Assembly: GCA_035291705.1 (NCBI GenBank)
Contig: DATDRM010000358.1
Span: 1-7,235, forward strand
DNA from: DATDRM01 sp035291705
Lineage (GTDB): Bacteria; Chloroflexota; Anaerolineae; Anaerolineales; UBA4823
Direction of reading: 5' to 3'
DNA length: 7,235 nucleotides
The translations under genes and the position numbers were made by a program. This document shows, one piece after another, positions 1 through 5,752 of this stretch (positions are counted from its first letter, which is position 1; the number at the start of each line of letters is the position of its first letter). The notes under the pieces are model-generated. The model saw only the letters and a list, made by a program, of their open reading frames with translations. It was not told where the DNA came from and did not search any database.

Positions 1-906
1 TGCAGCTGGAACTCCCAAGGAAGTATATGTCAGGGCCATGATCCCTTCCACGACCCCGATACCCTGTGGCGTAATGGACACGATCCAGAATAACACACCG
101 ACTGCAAATCCTGCAACCAGCACACCGAACCCAACTGGCCAACGAAAAGCAAGGAAAATAATGTAGATACTGGCGAGATCGATCAACTGGGCTGCCAGAG
201 CTACCCCTAAAGTGCGCCCTAGCCGCGCCGGGTGAGAGCGGATGGCCGTCCCGGCTGCAATAAAATCACTGGCGGTTTTTTCAAACCAATCATCGGCGAG
301 GGGAGAAGGGCGCCTTAACCAACCCAACAACTTCCCCGCCCATACTTGCACGTACTTCAAAAGATCGTGCAGCAAATCTGGACTCCACAGTCCAAGCGAC
401 AAAACCGTCACCAACCCGGTGGAAAGTAGCAAAAGAACAACCGCACCAACGATTTCATATATCTTGAGATCGTGGTACAGAAACAAAAAAACCAGGCCAA
501 CGATCAAAACTACTGTGAACGTGCTGAAATCCGCCACCAACGCCAGAAGAGTGCCAGCAGCTGCACGGGCCGCGGATTGGCCGCGGCGAGATGCGTCATC
601 CACGAAGAGGGCAGCTCCGCTCGCGCCTCCCGCAGGTGTCACCACGTTTACGAATAAAGAACCGAGTACTACCGGGAGCAGACCCAATAAGCGACTGTTG
701 ACTTCCACGGTGGAGAAAGCAGATTGGTAAAGCCCGGTGTAGACGAGGTAATAAATCACCTGCAAGAAGGCAGCGAATGCCAGCCATTGCCATTTGCCCT
801 GGGCCAGTGTCTCGGTCAGGCGCTCGACCTGGTTAATGTTTCTGCTGACTAACCAGATGAATGCTGCGAACAGCAGCCAGAAGGACCAGTAGCGCCAGGT
901 TCGCAT
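1..906 (-). CDS. LPG-synthase-TM / UPF0104 family integral membrane protein (3' end outside window)
   Basis: The frame is open from ATG at 906 to the window edge: 302 residues with no stop. The protein is strongly hydrophobic, with likely membrane segments near residues 5-20, 40-60, 73-90, 115-143, 150-173, 233-255 and 258-278. Two motifs point to the transmembrane domain family of lysylphosphatidylglycerol synthase/flippase (PF03706, UPF0104, AglD-like): NVVTPAGGASGAAL at 87-100 and TPQGIGVVEG at 279-288. Known members either flip or synthesise aminoacylated lipids or act in polysaccharide and glycolipid export. No soluble aminoacyl-transfer domain is visible, so an MprF-like synthase cannot be claimed. 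Most family members without that domain are about 300-350 residues, so only a short tail is probably missing. It starts 3 nt after the stop of the DoxX-like gene, so the two are probably co-transcribed. No clear Shine-Dalgarno precedes it, which fits translational coupling. The substrate is unknown. Confidence 0.85.
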   Translation of the reverse strand, partial: MRTWRYWSFWLLFAAFIWLVSRNINQVERLTETLAQGKWQWLAFAAFLQVIYYLVYTGLYQSAFSTVEVNSRLLGLLPVVLGSLFVNVVTPAGGASGAALFVDDASRRGQSAARAAAGTLLALVADFSTFTVVLIVGLVFLFLYHDLKIYEIVGAVVLLLLSTGLVTVLSLGLWSPDLLHDLLKYVQVWAGKLLGWLRRPSPLADDWFEKTASDFIAAGTAIRSHPARLGRTLGVALAAQLIDLASIYIIFLAFRWPVGFGVLVAGFAVGVLFWIVSITPQGIGVVEGIMALTYTSLGVPAA

Positions 907-909
907 GAC

Positions 910-1542
910 TTACGGTTTTACGCCACGGAATTGCTTTATTGTTGGCACGCGGTTCTCTTCGTCAACTTCGTGGAAAATATAGCCTGGCCTCCATGGTGTG
1001 CCGAGAGCGGGCAGGACCCACCGATCCAATCCCCACCAGCCTGCTGTCTTCCATGCCAGGACCAGCCAGGTAGCGATGATGAACAGGAGTGGATTAATGC
1101 TTACTGTCCCTGCCAGCAAGTAGCTTAGATTCATGAAGCTGCCGAAGAAAGCTGCGATACCGGTAAAAATCCCCAGGATAAGGGCGACGCCCACGAGCGC
1201 CTCTCCCCAGGAGACCAGATAACTCCAGAACACTGAATGGGTAAGCACTACATGCTGTAAAAACCAGGCATACCAACCCTGAACATCCGGGTGTTCGCCG
1301 CTTGCCTTCGTCAACGCATTGGTCACAAAACCAGTAATGGCCGCTCCCGCCTTGGAGCCAGTCCATGCAGAGTTATGCAACTTTCCCCAACCGGCTTGCA
1401 ACCATTCCCATCCCAGGTAAACTCGCAAGATCAACCATATCCATGCCCAACGTATTTTTCCGAACAGGGCTCTTGCAAATGGAGAATCATCCAGGATTTT
1501 TACCTGGTTCATTTTTGAGTAAATATTTTGAGATGAGTTCAT
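910..1542 (-). CDS. DoxX/DoxD-like membrane protein
   Basis: A 210-residue protein with about four membrane segments (roughly 32-50, 101-123, 124-146, 150-168). The features resemble the DoxX family and the DoxD large subunit of thiosulfate:quinone oxidoreductase: RVYLGWEWLQAGWGKL near 40-55, SWGEALVGVALILGIFTG near 111-128 and a final aromatic helix WLVLAWKTAGWWGLDRW near 159-175. Archaeal DoxD oxidises thiosulfate with the DoxA subunit, but many bacterial DoxX proteins have no proven substrate and no DoxA-like partner is visible here, so thiosulfate oxidation is only a possibility. The start at 1542 is favoured over the internal ATG at 1512 because AAGGAA lies 6 nt upstream of 1542 and nothing similar precedes 1512. 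The stop is 3 nt before the next membrane protein. A 148-bp gap separates it from the upstream isomerase gene, so it may have its own control. Confidence 0.8.
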   Translation of the reverse strand: MNSSQNIYSKMNQVKILDDSPFARALFGKIRWAWIWLILRVYLGWEWLQAGWGKLHNSAWTGSKAGAAITGFVTNALTKASGEHPDVQGWYAWFLQHVVLTHSVFWSYLVSWGEALVGVALILGIFTGIAAFFGSFMNLSYLLAGTVSINPLLFIIATWLVLAWKTAGWWGLDRWVLPALGTPWRPGYIFHEVDEENRVPTIKQFRGVKP

Positions 1543-1548
1543 TTAATT

Positions 1549-1672
1549 TTCCTTTTAGTCCATTTTCGCGTTTAGATCTATAACCCCATGGTAGCACTGA
1601 GCTTATCAATAGTCTTTACAGGACTCTAAAGCGTGGCTTAATAAAATCTTATGCGAGTGGAACTAAAAGGAA
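1549..1672. repeat. 11-bp inverted repeat in the doxX leader; one arm covers the Shine-Dalgarno
   Basis: TTCCTTTTAGT at 1549-1559 and its perfect complement ACTAAAAGGAA at 1662-1672 are separated by 102 bp. On the minus strand the arm next to doxX contains the AAGGAA ribosome binding site, so the distal arm could mask it in the mRNA. The stem is AU-rich and the loop long, so stability is doubtful. No strong promoter or intrinsic terminator was identified in the rest of the 1543-1690 gap. Confidence 0.5.
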
Positions 1673-1690
1673 CTGTATAAGCTCGGATGG

Positions 1691-2752
1691 TTAAATCTGG
1701 CTGCTCATCTCTTGCTTGAACCCTGCGATGGCTTCCACCGGGGTGGGATCGACGCCGTAAGCCATCGCCAAGTAATAAGCGGTGTAATCGCCGAGATGCA
1801 GCGTAGTCCATTGGTGAGCTAGAGGAGAAGCGCCCTGGGCGTCGATGAAGTCGGTGTTCAAGCCAGCCAGCATGAAGGTCTGCTTGGTCAGGTTCGTGCG
1901 CAGCTGGTTGCGCGGGTGGGAGGACGGGGCGCGCAGAAACAAAGCCATGAGACGCGCCAGGGTTTCTTCGGGGTTGGTTGACCCGGCCAGCGTGTTGTGA
2001 TCGGCTTCGGGCAGAGGTTCGAACTGTCCCCAGGCTTTGGCGATCTCATTGATCTGCGATTTCCAGCGGCGGGCAACCGGCTCCAGGATATCCGCGCCGA
2101 ACACCGTTACCAGGCGGCCATATAGCTGCCCGGCCATACGTTTGGCGGGGTTGTTAACCACCGGCACGTCTGGCCTCAGATTCTTTTGTTGTGCCCGCAT
2201 CGCCTGGATCGCCGCTTGCAGCTCTGCTGAGGGGTTTGAGGCCATTCCCAGGCGGGTCAGAGCAGCCAGCAGCAGGCCAAAGAGAAAGCCCACCGCGGCG
2301 CGCGGCTGGGCTTGATATTTATACTGCCATAGGGGGGCGCCCGCCCTCTGGCTGGCCTGGCCCAGCTTGCCGCCGGTGGTGATGGCCAGAGCGCGGCACT
2401 CGTGCGCTGTGGCGCTTTCAAATGCCGCCAGTGCCTCCTCGGTATCGCCGGAGTGAGAGCAGGCGATGACCAGGGTGCGCGCTCCTTTGGCCCAGGCGGG
2501 CAGCGTGTAGTTGCGGTGCACAACCAACGGCACCGGGCAGTGAGGGGCGAGATAGGCCGCCGCCAGGTCAGCCCCGATGGCTGATCCGCCCATCCCGGCG
2601 ACGAGCACGCGCTCGATCCCCTCCCAGGCCGGCAACGGTGATCGCTGCCCCAATTCCCAGGCGGTCTGCAATTGGCTGGGCAGGCCTTCGATATGGGAAA
2701 GCATATCCTGGGCATCGATTCTGGAGAAGTTGGAAGTATTATCCAGATCCAT
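1691..2752 (-). CDS. Bifunctional phosphoglucose/phosphomannose isomerase
   Basis: A 353-residue cytoplasmic enzyme of the archaeal/bacterial PGI/PMI type, which interconverts glucose-6-P or mannose-6-P with fructose-6-P and so feeds glycolysis and sugar-nucleotide synthesis. The N-terminal SIS domain shows GMGGSAIGAD (53-62) and the phosphosugar loop SHSGDTEEAL (99-108). The C-terminal PGI domain shows QINEIAK with Glu236, EADHN with His252, and LGDYTAYYLA followed by GVDPTPVEAIAGFK with Lys346. These match the base, ring-opening and lysine residues described for crenarchaeal PGI/PMI, so the enzyme looks intact. The frame extends upstream to 2818, but ATG 2752 is preferred: the extra residues lie inside rsmI, GGAGG sits 12 nt upstream, and family proteins start near here. 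It overlaps the end of rsmI by 14 nt, so the two are probably translationally coupled. No obvious terminator follows its stop. Confidence 0.92.
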   Translation of the reverse strand: MDLDNTSNFSRIDAQDMLSHIEGLPSQLQTAWELGQRSPLPAWEGIERVLVAGMGGSAIGADLAAAYLAPHCPVPLVVHRNYTLPAWAKGARTLVIACSHSGDTEEALAAFESATAHECRALAITTGGKLGQASQRAGAPLWQYKYQAQPRAAVGFLFGLLLAALTRLGMASNPSAELQAAIQAMRAQQKNLRPDVPVVNNPAKRMAGQLYGRLVTVFGADILEPVARRWKSQINEIAKAWGQFEPLPEADHNTLAGSTNPEETLARLMALFLRAPSSHPRNQLRTNLTKQTFMLAGLNTDFIDAQGASPLAHQWTTLHLGDYTAYYLAMAYGVDPTPVEAIAGFKQEMSSQI

Positions 2753-3584
2753 GGTGGCCTGTTTCCTCCATATCTGCGAGTATTCGATAGATTTCACGCC
2801 GCGGCCAGCCCGATTCACTGGCCAGCTGGCTGGCGATCTGGGCGGGGGAGAGCCCTTGCGTCCGGCGTTCCATTAATATGCCTCGCAATTGCTCCTCCGA
2901 CCAGGGTTCTTTCGAGGTGGAACAGCCGGCCAGAACCAGGGTGATCTCCCCCCGCGGGGGGTGGGCAGAATAATGAGCATTGGCTTCTCTCAAGGGGCCG
3001 CGAAAGATCTCCTCGTGGACTTTGGTCATCTCGCGCCCGACAGCGATCTGCCTGTCGCCGAGGGCATCTTCCAGGTCTCTCAGCGCCGCTAACAGACGGT
3101 GAGGGGTTTCAAGGAAGATCAGAGTGTAGGGCAGATCCACAATCTCTGCCAAAAACTTCCGGCGTTCGGTAGATTTGCGTGGCAGGTATCCCAGGTAGAG
3201 AAAGGCGTCTGTGGGCAGGCCCGAGGCCACCAATGCCGCGATCGGTGCGCTTGCCCCGGGGATCGGGCTGACTGTGTGACCGGCCTCCAGGGCGGCGCGC
3301 ACCAGCTCGTAGCCAGGGTCATTTAGCAAGGGCGTTCCCGCGTCCGAGACCAGGGCTATATCTCCTTCCTGGAGGTGGGTCAAGAGCTGGGGCAATTTAC
3401 TCCTCCGGCTGTGCTCGTGGTAGCTGATCAGCGGGGTCTGGATGTCATAGCGGTTGAGTAACTTGCTCGCCTGGCGAGTGTCCTCGGCGGCGATCAGCCG
3501 CACCTGGCGCAGGATCCGTAAAGCGCGCAGCGTGATGTCTTCCAGATTCCCAATCGGAGTCGCAACCAGGTATAAAGTGCCCAT
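2739..3584 (-). CDS. rsmI: 16S rRNA (cytidine1402-2'-O)-methyltransferase RsmI
   Basis: A 281-residue tetrapyrrole-methylase-fold protein, the usual length for RsmI, which uses SAM to 2'-O-methylate C1402 in the ribosomal P site. Family motifs appear in order: LVATPIGNLEDITLRAL (6-22), AAEDTR (32-37), YHEHSR (55-60), VSDAGTPLLNDPGYELV (79-95), PIPGASAPIAALVASGLP (107-124), FLETPHRL (157-164), GREMTKVHEEIFRG (183-196) and RGEITLVLAG (211-220). A C-terminal helix-turn-helix-like tail (SPAQIASQLASESGWPRREIYRIL, 246-269) is also normal for RsmI. The frame is open upstream to 3713, but that part overlaps the preceding lipoprotein gene and the conserved N-terminus begins at ATG 3584. It lies 23 nt after the lipoprotein stop, and its last 14 nt overlap the isomerase start. 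Confidence 0.96.
   Translation of the reverse strand: MGTLYLVATPIGNLEDITLRALRILRQVRLIAAEDTRQASKLLNRYDIQTPLISYHEHSRRSKLPQLLTHLQEGDIALVSDAGTPLLNDPGYELVRAALEAGHTVSPIPGASAPIAALVASGLPTDAFLYLGYLPRKSTERRKFLAEIVDLPYTLIFLETPHRLLAALRDLEDALGDRQIAVGREMTKVHEEIFRGPLREANAHYSAHPPRGEITLVLAGCSTSKEPWSEEQLRGILMERRTQGLSPAQIASQLASESGWPRREIYRILADMEETGHHGSG
2765..2769 (-). promoter_or_regulatory. Shine-Dalgarno of PGI/PMI inside rsmI
   Basis: GGAGG on the minus strand, 12 nt before ATG 2752, lies within the last codons of rsmI. The spacing is slightly long, but it is the only good site near the conserved start and supports 2752 over 2818. Confidence 0.5.
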
Positions 3585-3607
3585 GGTCGAGTCCGCCCCG
3601 GACGAAC

Positions 3608-4672
3608 TCAAGGGATTGCCCAGGTAAAGATATCTACGTTTAAGATGCCGGTGGTGGGATCGAGAGCGGTGATTAAAAGCCAGCCTGGCAAAGCCATGTT
3701 GGTTCGATAGCAAAGATAACTCCCGACCAGGTCATTGATCACCACCGGCTGGCTGCCCAGGTTCATGTTCTGGCAATCCGTAAAAGTAGGCTGGCTGGCG
3801 CCAAACACGGCGATGCCAGCGCTGCCTACGGGGGCGAGAGCGCGATCCTGGTCGGTCGCCTGGTAGACAAGGTCTTCACCGCCCAGGTTGACCTGAAGGG
3901 TGTCGAGATCGAGTAAATCGCCGATCTGCAAGCTCGCCGGACCCTGCACCTGGACGCCCGGGGTGGGCGTAATTGTAGGGGTTGCCGTCGTCGGCGCTGT
4001 CGGTGTTGTGGTGGTCGTGGTGGCTGGTACCACCTCGATCTGCACCCAGAAGGCAGAGCCGCCACTGGGGCCGATCCCAAAGAGGACGCTGTTTGAGTTG
4101 CGCAGCTTCCAATAGCTGATATAGCTGGCTGGAGTCTGGGGGGCTTGCATGTCTACCGATAGGTCGACCGTGTTACCAGGAGCGACGTCTCCATTCAATG
4201 GGACACTGGCCGGAGCGTTGAACTGTTCGCCGGAGAACCATACCAGCGCGTAATCTTTTGTCCAGGGGCAGGTGCCTGCGTTCTGCAGACGCCAGGTTTT
4301 GGTGAATTCTTCACCCGGCTGCAGCTTGGTGTTGTCGGGGATTGTGACGTCGATTGGATTGCCAGGGGCAGCCTGATCGCACAAAGACGTGGGTGGGTTG
4401 GTCACAGCGGGAGTGGACGTTTGGATGGGTGCGGTTGCTGGTGGAGTAGGTGCAGTCGGGGTGAAAGTTGCTACGGGTGGTGGCGTGCTGGTGACTATCG
4501 GTGTCAGCGCAACTGCCTCGGTGAGTCTGGCTTCTACCGTCTGGTAGGCCTGGGTGACGTTCAGGGTGGGGGTCGTGGTATCCTTTGCGGTCAGGTTGCA
4601 GCCTGTCAGGCCCAGCAGGATCATCCCAGTGAGCAAAAAGTAACCAATCGAGGTTGAGCTAAAAAGTCTCAT
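3608..4672 (-). CDS. Secreted lipoprotein with NBR1-Ig-like domain and Thr/Pro linkers
   Basis: A 354-residue exported protein. The N-terminus has Arg2, a hydrophobic stretch and lipobox LTGC with lipidation Cys25. A Thr/Pro-rich linker follows (about 53-96). Residues 98-214 match the NBR1-Ig-like domain (PF16158 type): VTIPDNTKLQPGEEFTKTW, then RLQNAGTCPWTKDY, VAPGNTVDLSVDMQAP, YWKLRNSNSVLFG and FWVQIEV. A second Thr/Pro linker (217-238) leads to a C-terminal domain (240-354) that I do not recognise; it looks beta-rich and has Cys300 and Cys321, a possible disulfide pair. This architecture is frequent in Anaerolineae surface proteins. A binding or structural role outside the membrane is inferred; no catalytic motif is seen. 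The start at 4672 is chosen over 4717 because AAGGAAG lies 5 nt upstream and the signal peptide then begins correctly. It is the first gene of the packed block with rsmI and PGI/PMI. Confidence 0.88.
   Translation of the reverse strand: MRLFSSTSIGYFLLTGMILLGLTGCNLTAKDTTTPTLNVTQAYQTVEARLTEAVALTPIVTSTPPPVATFTPTAPTPPATAPIQTSTPAVTNPPTSLCDQAAPGNPIDVTIPDNTKLQPGEEFTKTWRLQNAGTCPWTKDYALVWFSGEQFNAPASVPLNGDVAPGNTVDLSVDMQAPQTPASYISYWKLRNSNSVLFGIGPSGGSAFWVQIEVVPATTTTTTPTAPTTATPTITPTPGVQVQGPASLQIGDLLDLDTLQVNLGGEDLVYQATDQDRALAPVGSAGIAVFGASQPTFTDCQNMNLGSQPVVINDLVGSYLCYRTNMALPGWLLITALDPTTGILNVDIFTWAIP
3966..4020 (-). repeat. Low-complexity Thr/Pro codon run (second linker of the lipoprotein)
   Basis: Biased DNA encodes the run of threonines and the TPTAPTTATPTITPTP-type linker at residues 217-238. 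It is coding low complexity, not a mobile or intergenic repeat. A similar but more mixed tract at about 4385-4516 encodes the first linker. Short repeats of this kind can slip and vary in length between strains. Confidence 0.6.
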
Positions 4673-4674
4673 AT

Positions 4675-4736
4675 AGACTTCCTTTGTCAAGACAAGACTT
4701 CGGAAGTCATTGTCCATCTTTGGACTCCCGAAGTCT
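4675..4736 (-). promoter_or_regulatory. Nested inverted repeats overlapping the lipoprotein Shine-Dalgarno
   Basis: On the minus strand, reading toward the gene: AGACTTCGG (4736-4728), hairpin GTCCA-AAGA-TGGAC (4725-4712), GACTTCC (4708-4702), CCGAAGTCT (4703-4695), TTGTC-TT-GACAA (4695-4684) and GGAAGTCT (4682-4675), the last containing part of the AAGGAAG ribosome binding site. AGACTTCGG pairs perfectly with CCGAAGTCT over 9 bp. GACTTCC pairs perfectly over 7 bp with the Shine-Dalgarno copy. These two pairings cannot be nested together, so the leader could switch between an open and a masked ribosome site. On DNA, GACTTC-G-GAAGTC (4696-4708) is also a perfect operator-like palindrome. The repeats are directly visible; the function is inferred. 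Confidence 0.5.
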
Positions 4737-4812
4737 GCAATTCTTTTAAACTTTCTCTATTCTACACCTAATTGAGCCGCCAGTATATGCGCGATCTGCC
4801 AGGGAGTGTCTG

Positions 4813-4842
4813 AGTATAAAAACAGGATCAGGGGAGGTTCAA
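4813..4842 (-). promoter_or_regulatory. Candidate promoter for the lipoprotein-rsmI-PGI/PMI block
   Basis: TTGAAC (4842-4837) as -35 and TATACT (4818-4813) as -10 are separated by 18 bp on the minus strand, overlapping the DUF951 stop codon. Matches to the sigma-70 consensus are 4/6 and 5/6. The start would be near 4806, giving a leader of about 134 nt that contains the nested inverted repeats. A second TATACT at 4787-4782 has no good -35. This is a weak call by eye. Confidence 0.3.
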
Positions 4843-5048
4843 CTGGCCGGTGACTCATCGCTCGGTGGGGGGAGGAAGGCTTTCAGTCGGCGGGCTAACA
4901 TGCGCCGGGGGAGCAAGATACGTCGCCCACAGCGCAGGCACTCTAACCCGATATCGGCGCCAAGGCGAACAACTTTCCATTCGAAACTGCCGCAAGGATG
5001 GGGCTTCCGCAGCCGTAACCGGTCACCCAGTTGCAGGTCGGGCAACAT
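4839..5048 (-). CDS. DUF951 family small protein
   Basis: A 69-residue basic protein matching the DUF951 family (PF06107). It shows DLQLGDRLRLRKPHPCGS, then W, RLGADIGLECLRCGRR and a basic ILLPRRMLARRLKAF tail. His-Pro-Cys-Gly and the Cys-x2-Cys knuckle (CLRCG) could bind metal or nucleic acid, but the family has no established function and none is claimed. In Firmicutes it often lies near ychF or chromosome-partition genes; here it heads the leftward cluster, divergent from an M50 protease. The frame stays open upstream to 5087 (TTG), with ATGs at 5057 and 5048. The ATG at 5048 is preferred because the family begins just before LQ.GD and because a strong extended -10 (5064-5056) would place transcription start at about 5049, upstream of this ATG only. 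No Shine-Dalgarno is visible, which fits a leaderless message. Confidence 0.85.
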   Translation of the reverse strand: MLPDLQLGDRLRLRKPHPCGSFEWKVVRLGADIGLECLRCGRRILLPRRMLARRLKAFLPPPSDESPAS

Positions 5049-5055
5049 GCCAGGC

Positions 5056-5064
5056 ATTATATCA
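5056..5064 (-). promoter_or_regulatory. Extended -10 promoter of the DUF951 gene
   Basis: TGATATAAT on the minus strand is a full extended -10 (TGnTATAAT). No -35 match is visible near 5079-5085. Predicted transcription start is about 5049, one base before the preferred ATG at 5048. Confidence 0.6.
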
Positions 5065-5069
5065 CGGGG

Positions 5070-5078
5070 TGGTATAAT
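5070..5078 (+). promoter_or_regulatory. Extended -10 promoter of the M50 protease gene
   Basis: TGGTATAAT is a full extended -10 on the plus strand. The place of its -35 is taken by the opposing -10 element. Predicted start is near 5085, giving a leader of about 14 nt that still includes AAGGA (5086-5090), 8 nt before ATG 5099. Confidence 0.6.
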
Positions 5079-5098
5079 GACCGCCAAGGACCCCCACC

Positions 5099-5752
5099 AT
5101 GTTTTTTGACCTTAATCTTCCGACGCTTATCGCGCGCATTGTGGTTTTGTTGACCGCCTTTGCCGTGCATGAATTTGCGCACGCCTGGACTGCAGACAGG
5201 TTTGGTGATCCTACCCCCCGGGCAGACGGACGCCTGACGCTCAATCCATTGGCGCATCTGGACCCGATTGGTTCTTTAATGCTGATCGCGGTTGGCTTTG
5301 GTTGGGCGAAGCCGGTCCAGATCAATCCATATCTCCTGTCCCGCCGTTCGCCAGCTGCGGTCATGTGGGTATCGCTGGCTGGCCCATTATCGAATCTGCT
5401 CATGGCTGCCATCGCAGCTATCCCTTTTCAAATCGGGTTGGTTTCGGTAGTCGCTGTGTTCACCTCCCCAGGGCAGGTGCTACCTTCGCTAGACAAATTG
5501 TTATATGAATTTGTCTACATCAACCTGATTTTGATGCTGTTCAACCTGATCCCTATCGCGCCGCTGGATGGAGAGAAAATCGCTTATTATTTTTTCCCTC
5601 CTTCCTGGGCGCGCTTTCTGGACACCATCCGTCCCTATGGCCCAATGATCTTGCTGGCTTTGATTTTCCTCGGATCGTTTGTTGGTTTTAACCTCTTAGG
5701 AGTGATTCTTGGGCCGCCTTTGCAGGCGCTGTTGAGATTGTTGGTGGGATGA
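5099..5752 (+). CDS. Site-2 protease family (M50) membrane metalloprotease
   Basis: A 217-residue multi-pass membrane protein of the short M50 type without PDZ or CBS domains. The zinc-binding HExxH is HEFAH at 24-28, inside the first membrane segment (about 10-30). Other family marks are GRLTLNPLAHLDPIGSL (44-60), GWAKPV (68-73), AGPLSN (94-99) and NLIPIAPLDGEKI (149-161), where Asp157 is the third expected zinc ligand. Further membrane segments lie near 55-68, 92-120, 134-156 and 183-208. All catalytic elements are present, so an active intramembrane protease is likely; the substrate is unknown, and no anti-sigma factor gene is seen in the window. ATG 5099 has AAGGA 8 nt upstream. The stop overlaps the next gene as ATGA, so the two are probably coupled. 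Confidence 0.93.
   Translation: MFFDLNLPTLIARIVVLLTAFAVHEFAHAWTADRFGDPTPRADGRLTLNPLAHLDPIGSLMLIAVGFGWAKPVQINPYLLSRRSPAAVMWVSLAGPLSNLLMAAIAAIPFQIGLVSVVAVFTSPGQVLPSLDKLLYEFVYINLILMLFNLIPIAPLDGEKIAYYFFPPSWARFLDTIRPYGPMILLALIFLGSFVGFNLLGVILGPPLQALLRLLVG

Noticed and set aside
242..730. Open frame of 162 codons on the plus strand
   Set aside because: It is antisense to the membrane protein gene, whose frame is open over the whole region and carries family motifs. The plus-strand translation has no recognisable domain.
1575..1611. doxX promoter built from TTGATA and TATAGA on the minus strand
   Set aside because: The spacer between the two hexamers is about 21 bp, too long for a normal sigma-70 promoter, and no extended -10 is present.
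1549..1672. A small inverted-repeat transposable element (MITE)
   Set aside because: The 11-bp arms are short and no target-site duplication flanks them. One arm coincides with a functional Shine-Dalgarno, so leader pairing is a simpler reading.
2257..2715. Open frame of 152 codons on the minus strand
   Set aside because: It is an alternative frame inside the PGI/PMI gene, Pro/Arg-rich as expected from GC-rich out-of-frame reading.
4385..4516. Possible tandem repeat or recombination hotspot in biased DNA
   Set aside because: It encodes the first Thr/Pro linker of the lipoprotein in frame. The units are irregular, so codon-level low complexity explains it.
4695..4736. Intrinsic terminator after the DUF951 gene
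   Set aside because: The inverted repeat is not followed by a run of T on the minus strand, and it lies right at the ribosome binding site of the next gene.
5062..5412. Open frame of 116 codons on the minus strand
   Set aside because: It is antisense to the N-terminal half of the M50 protease, which has intact catalytic motifs; no domain is visible.
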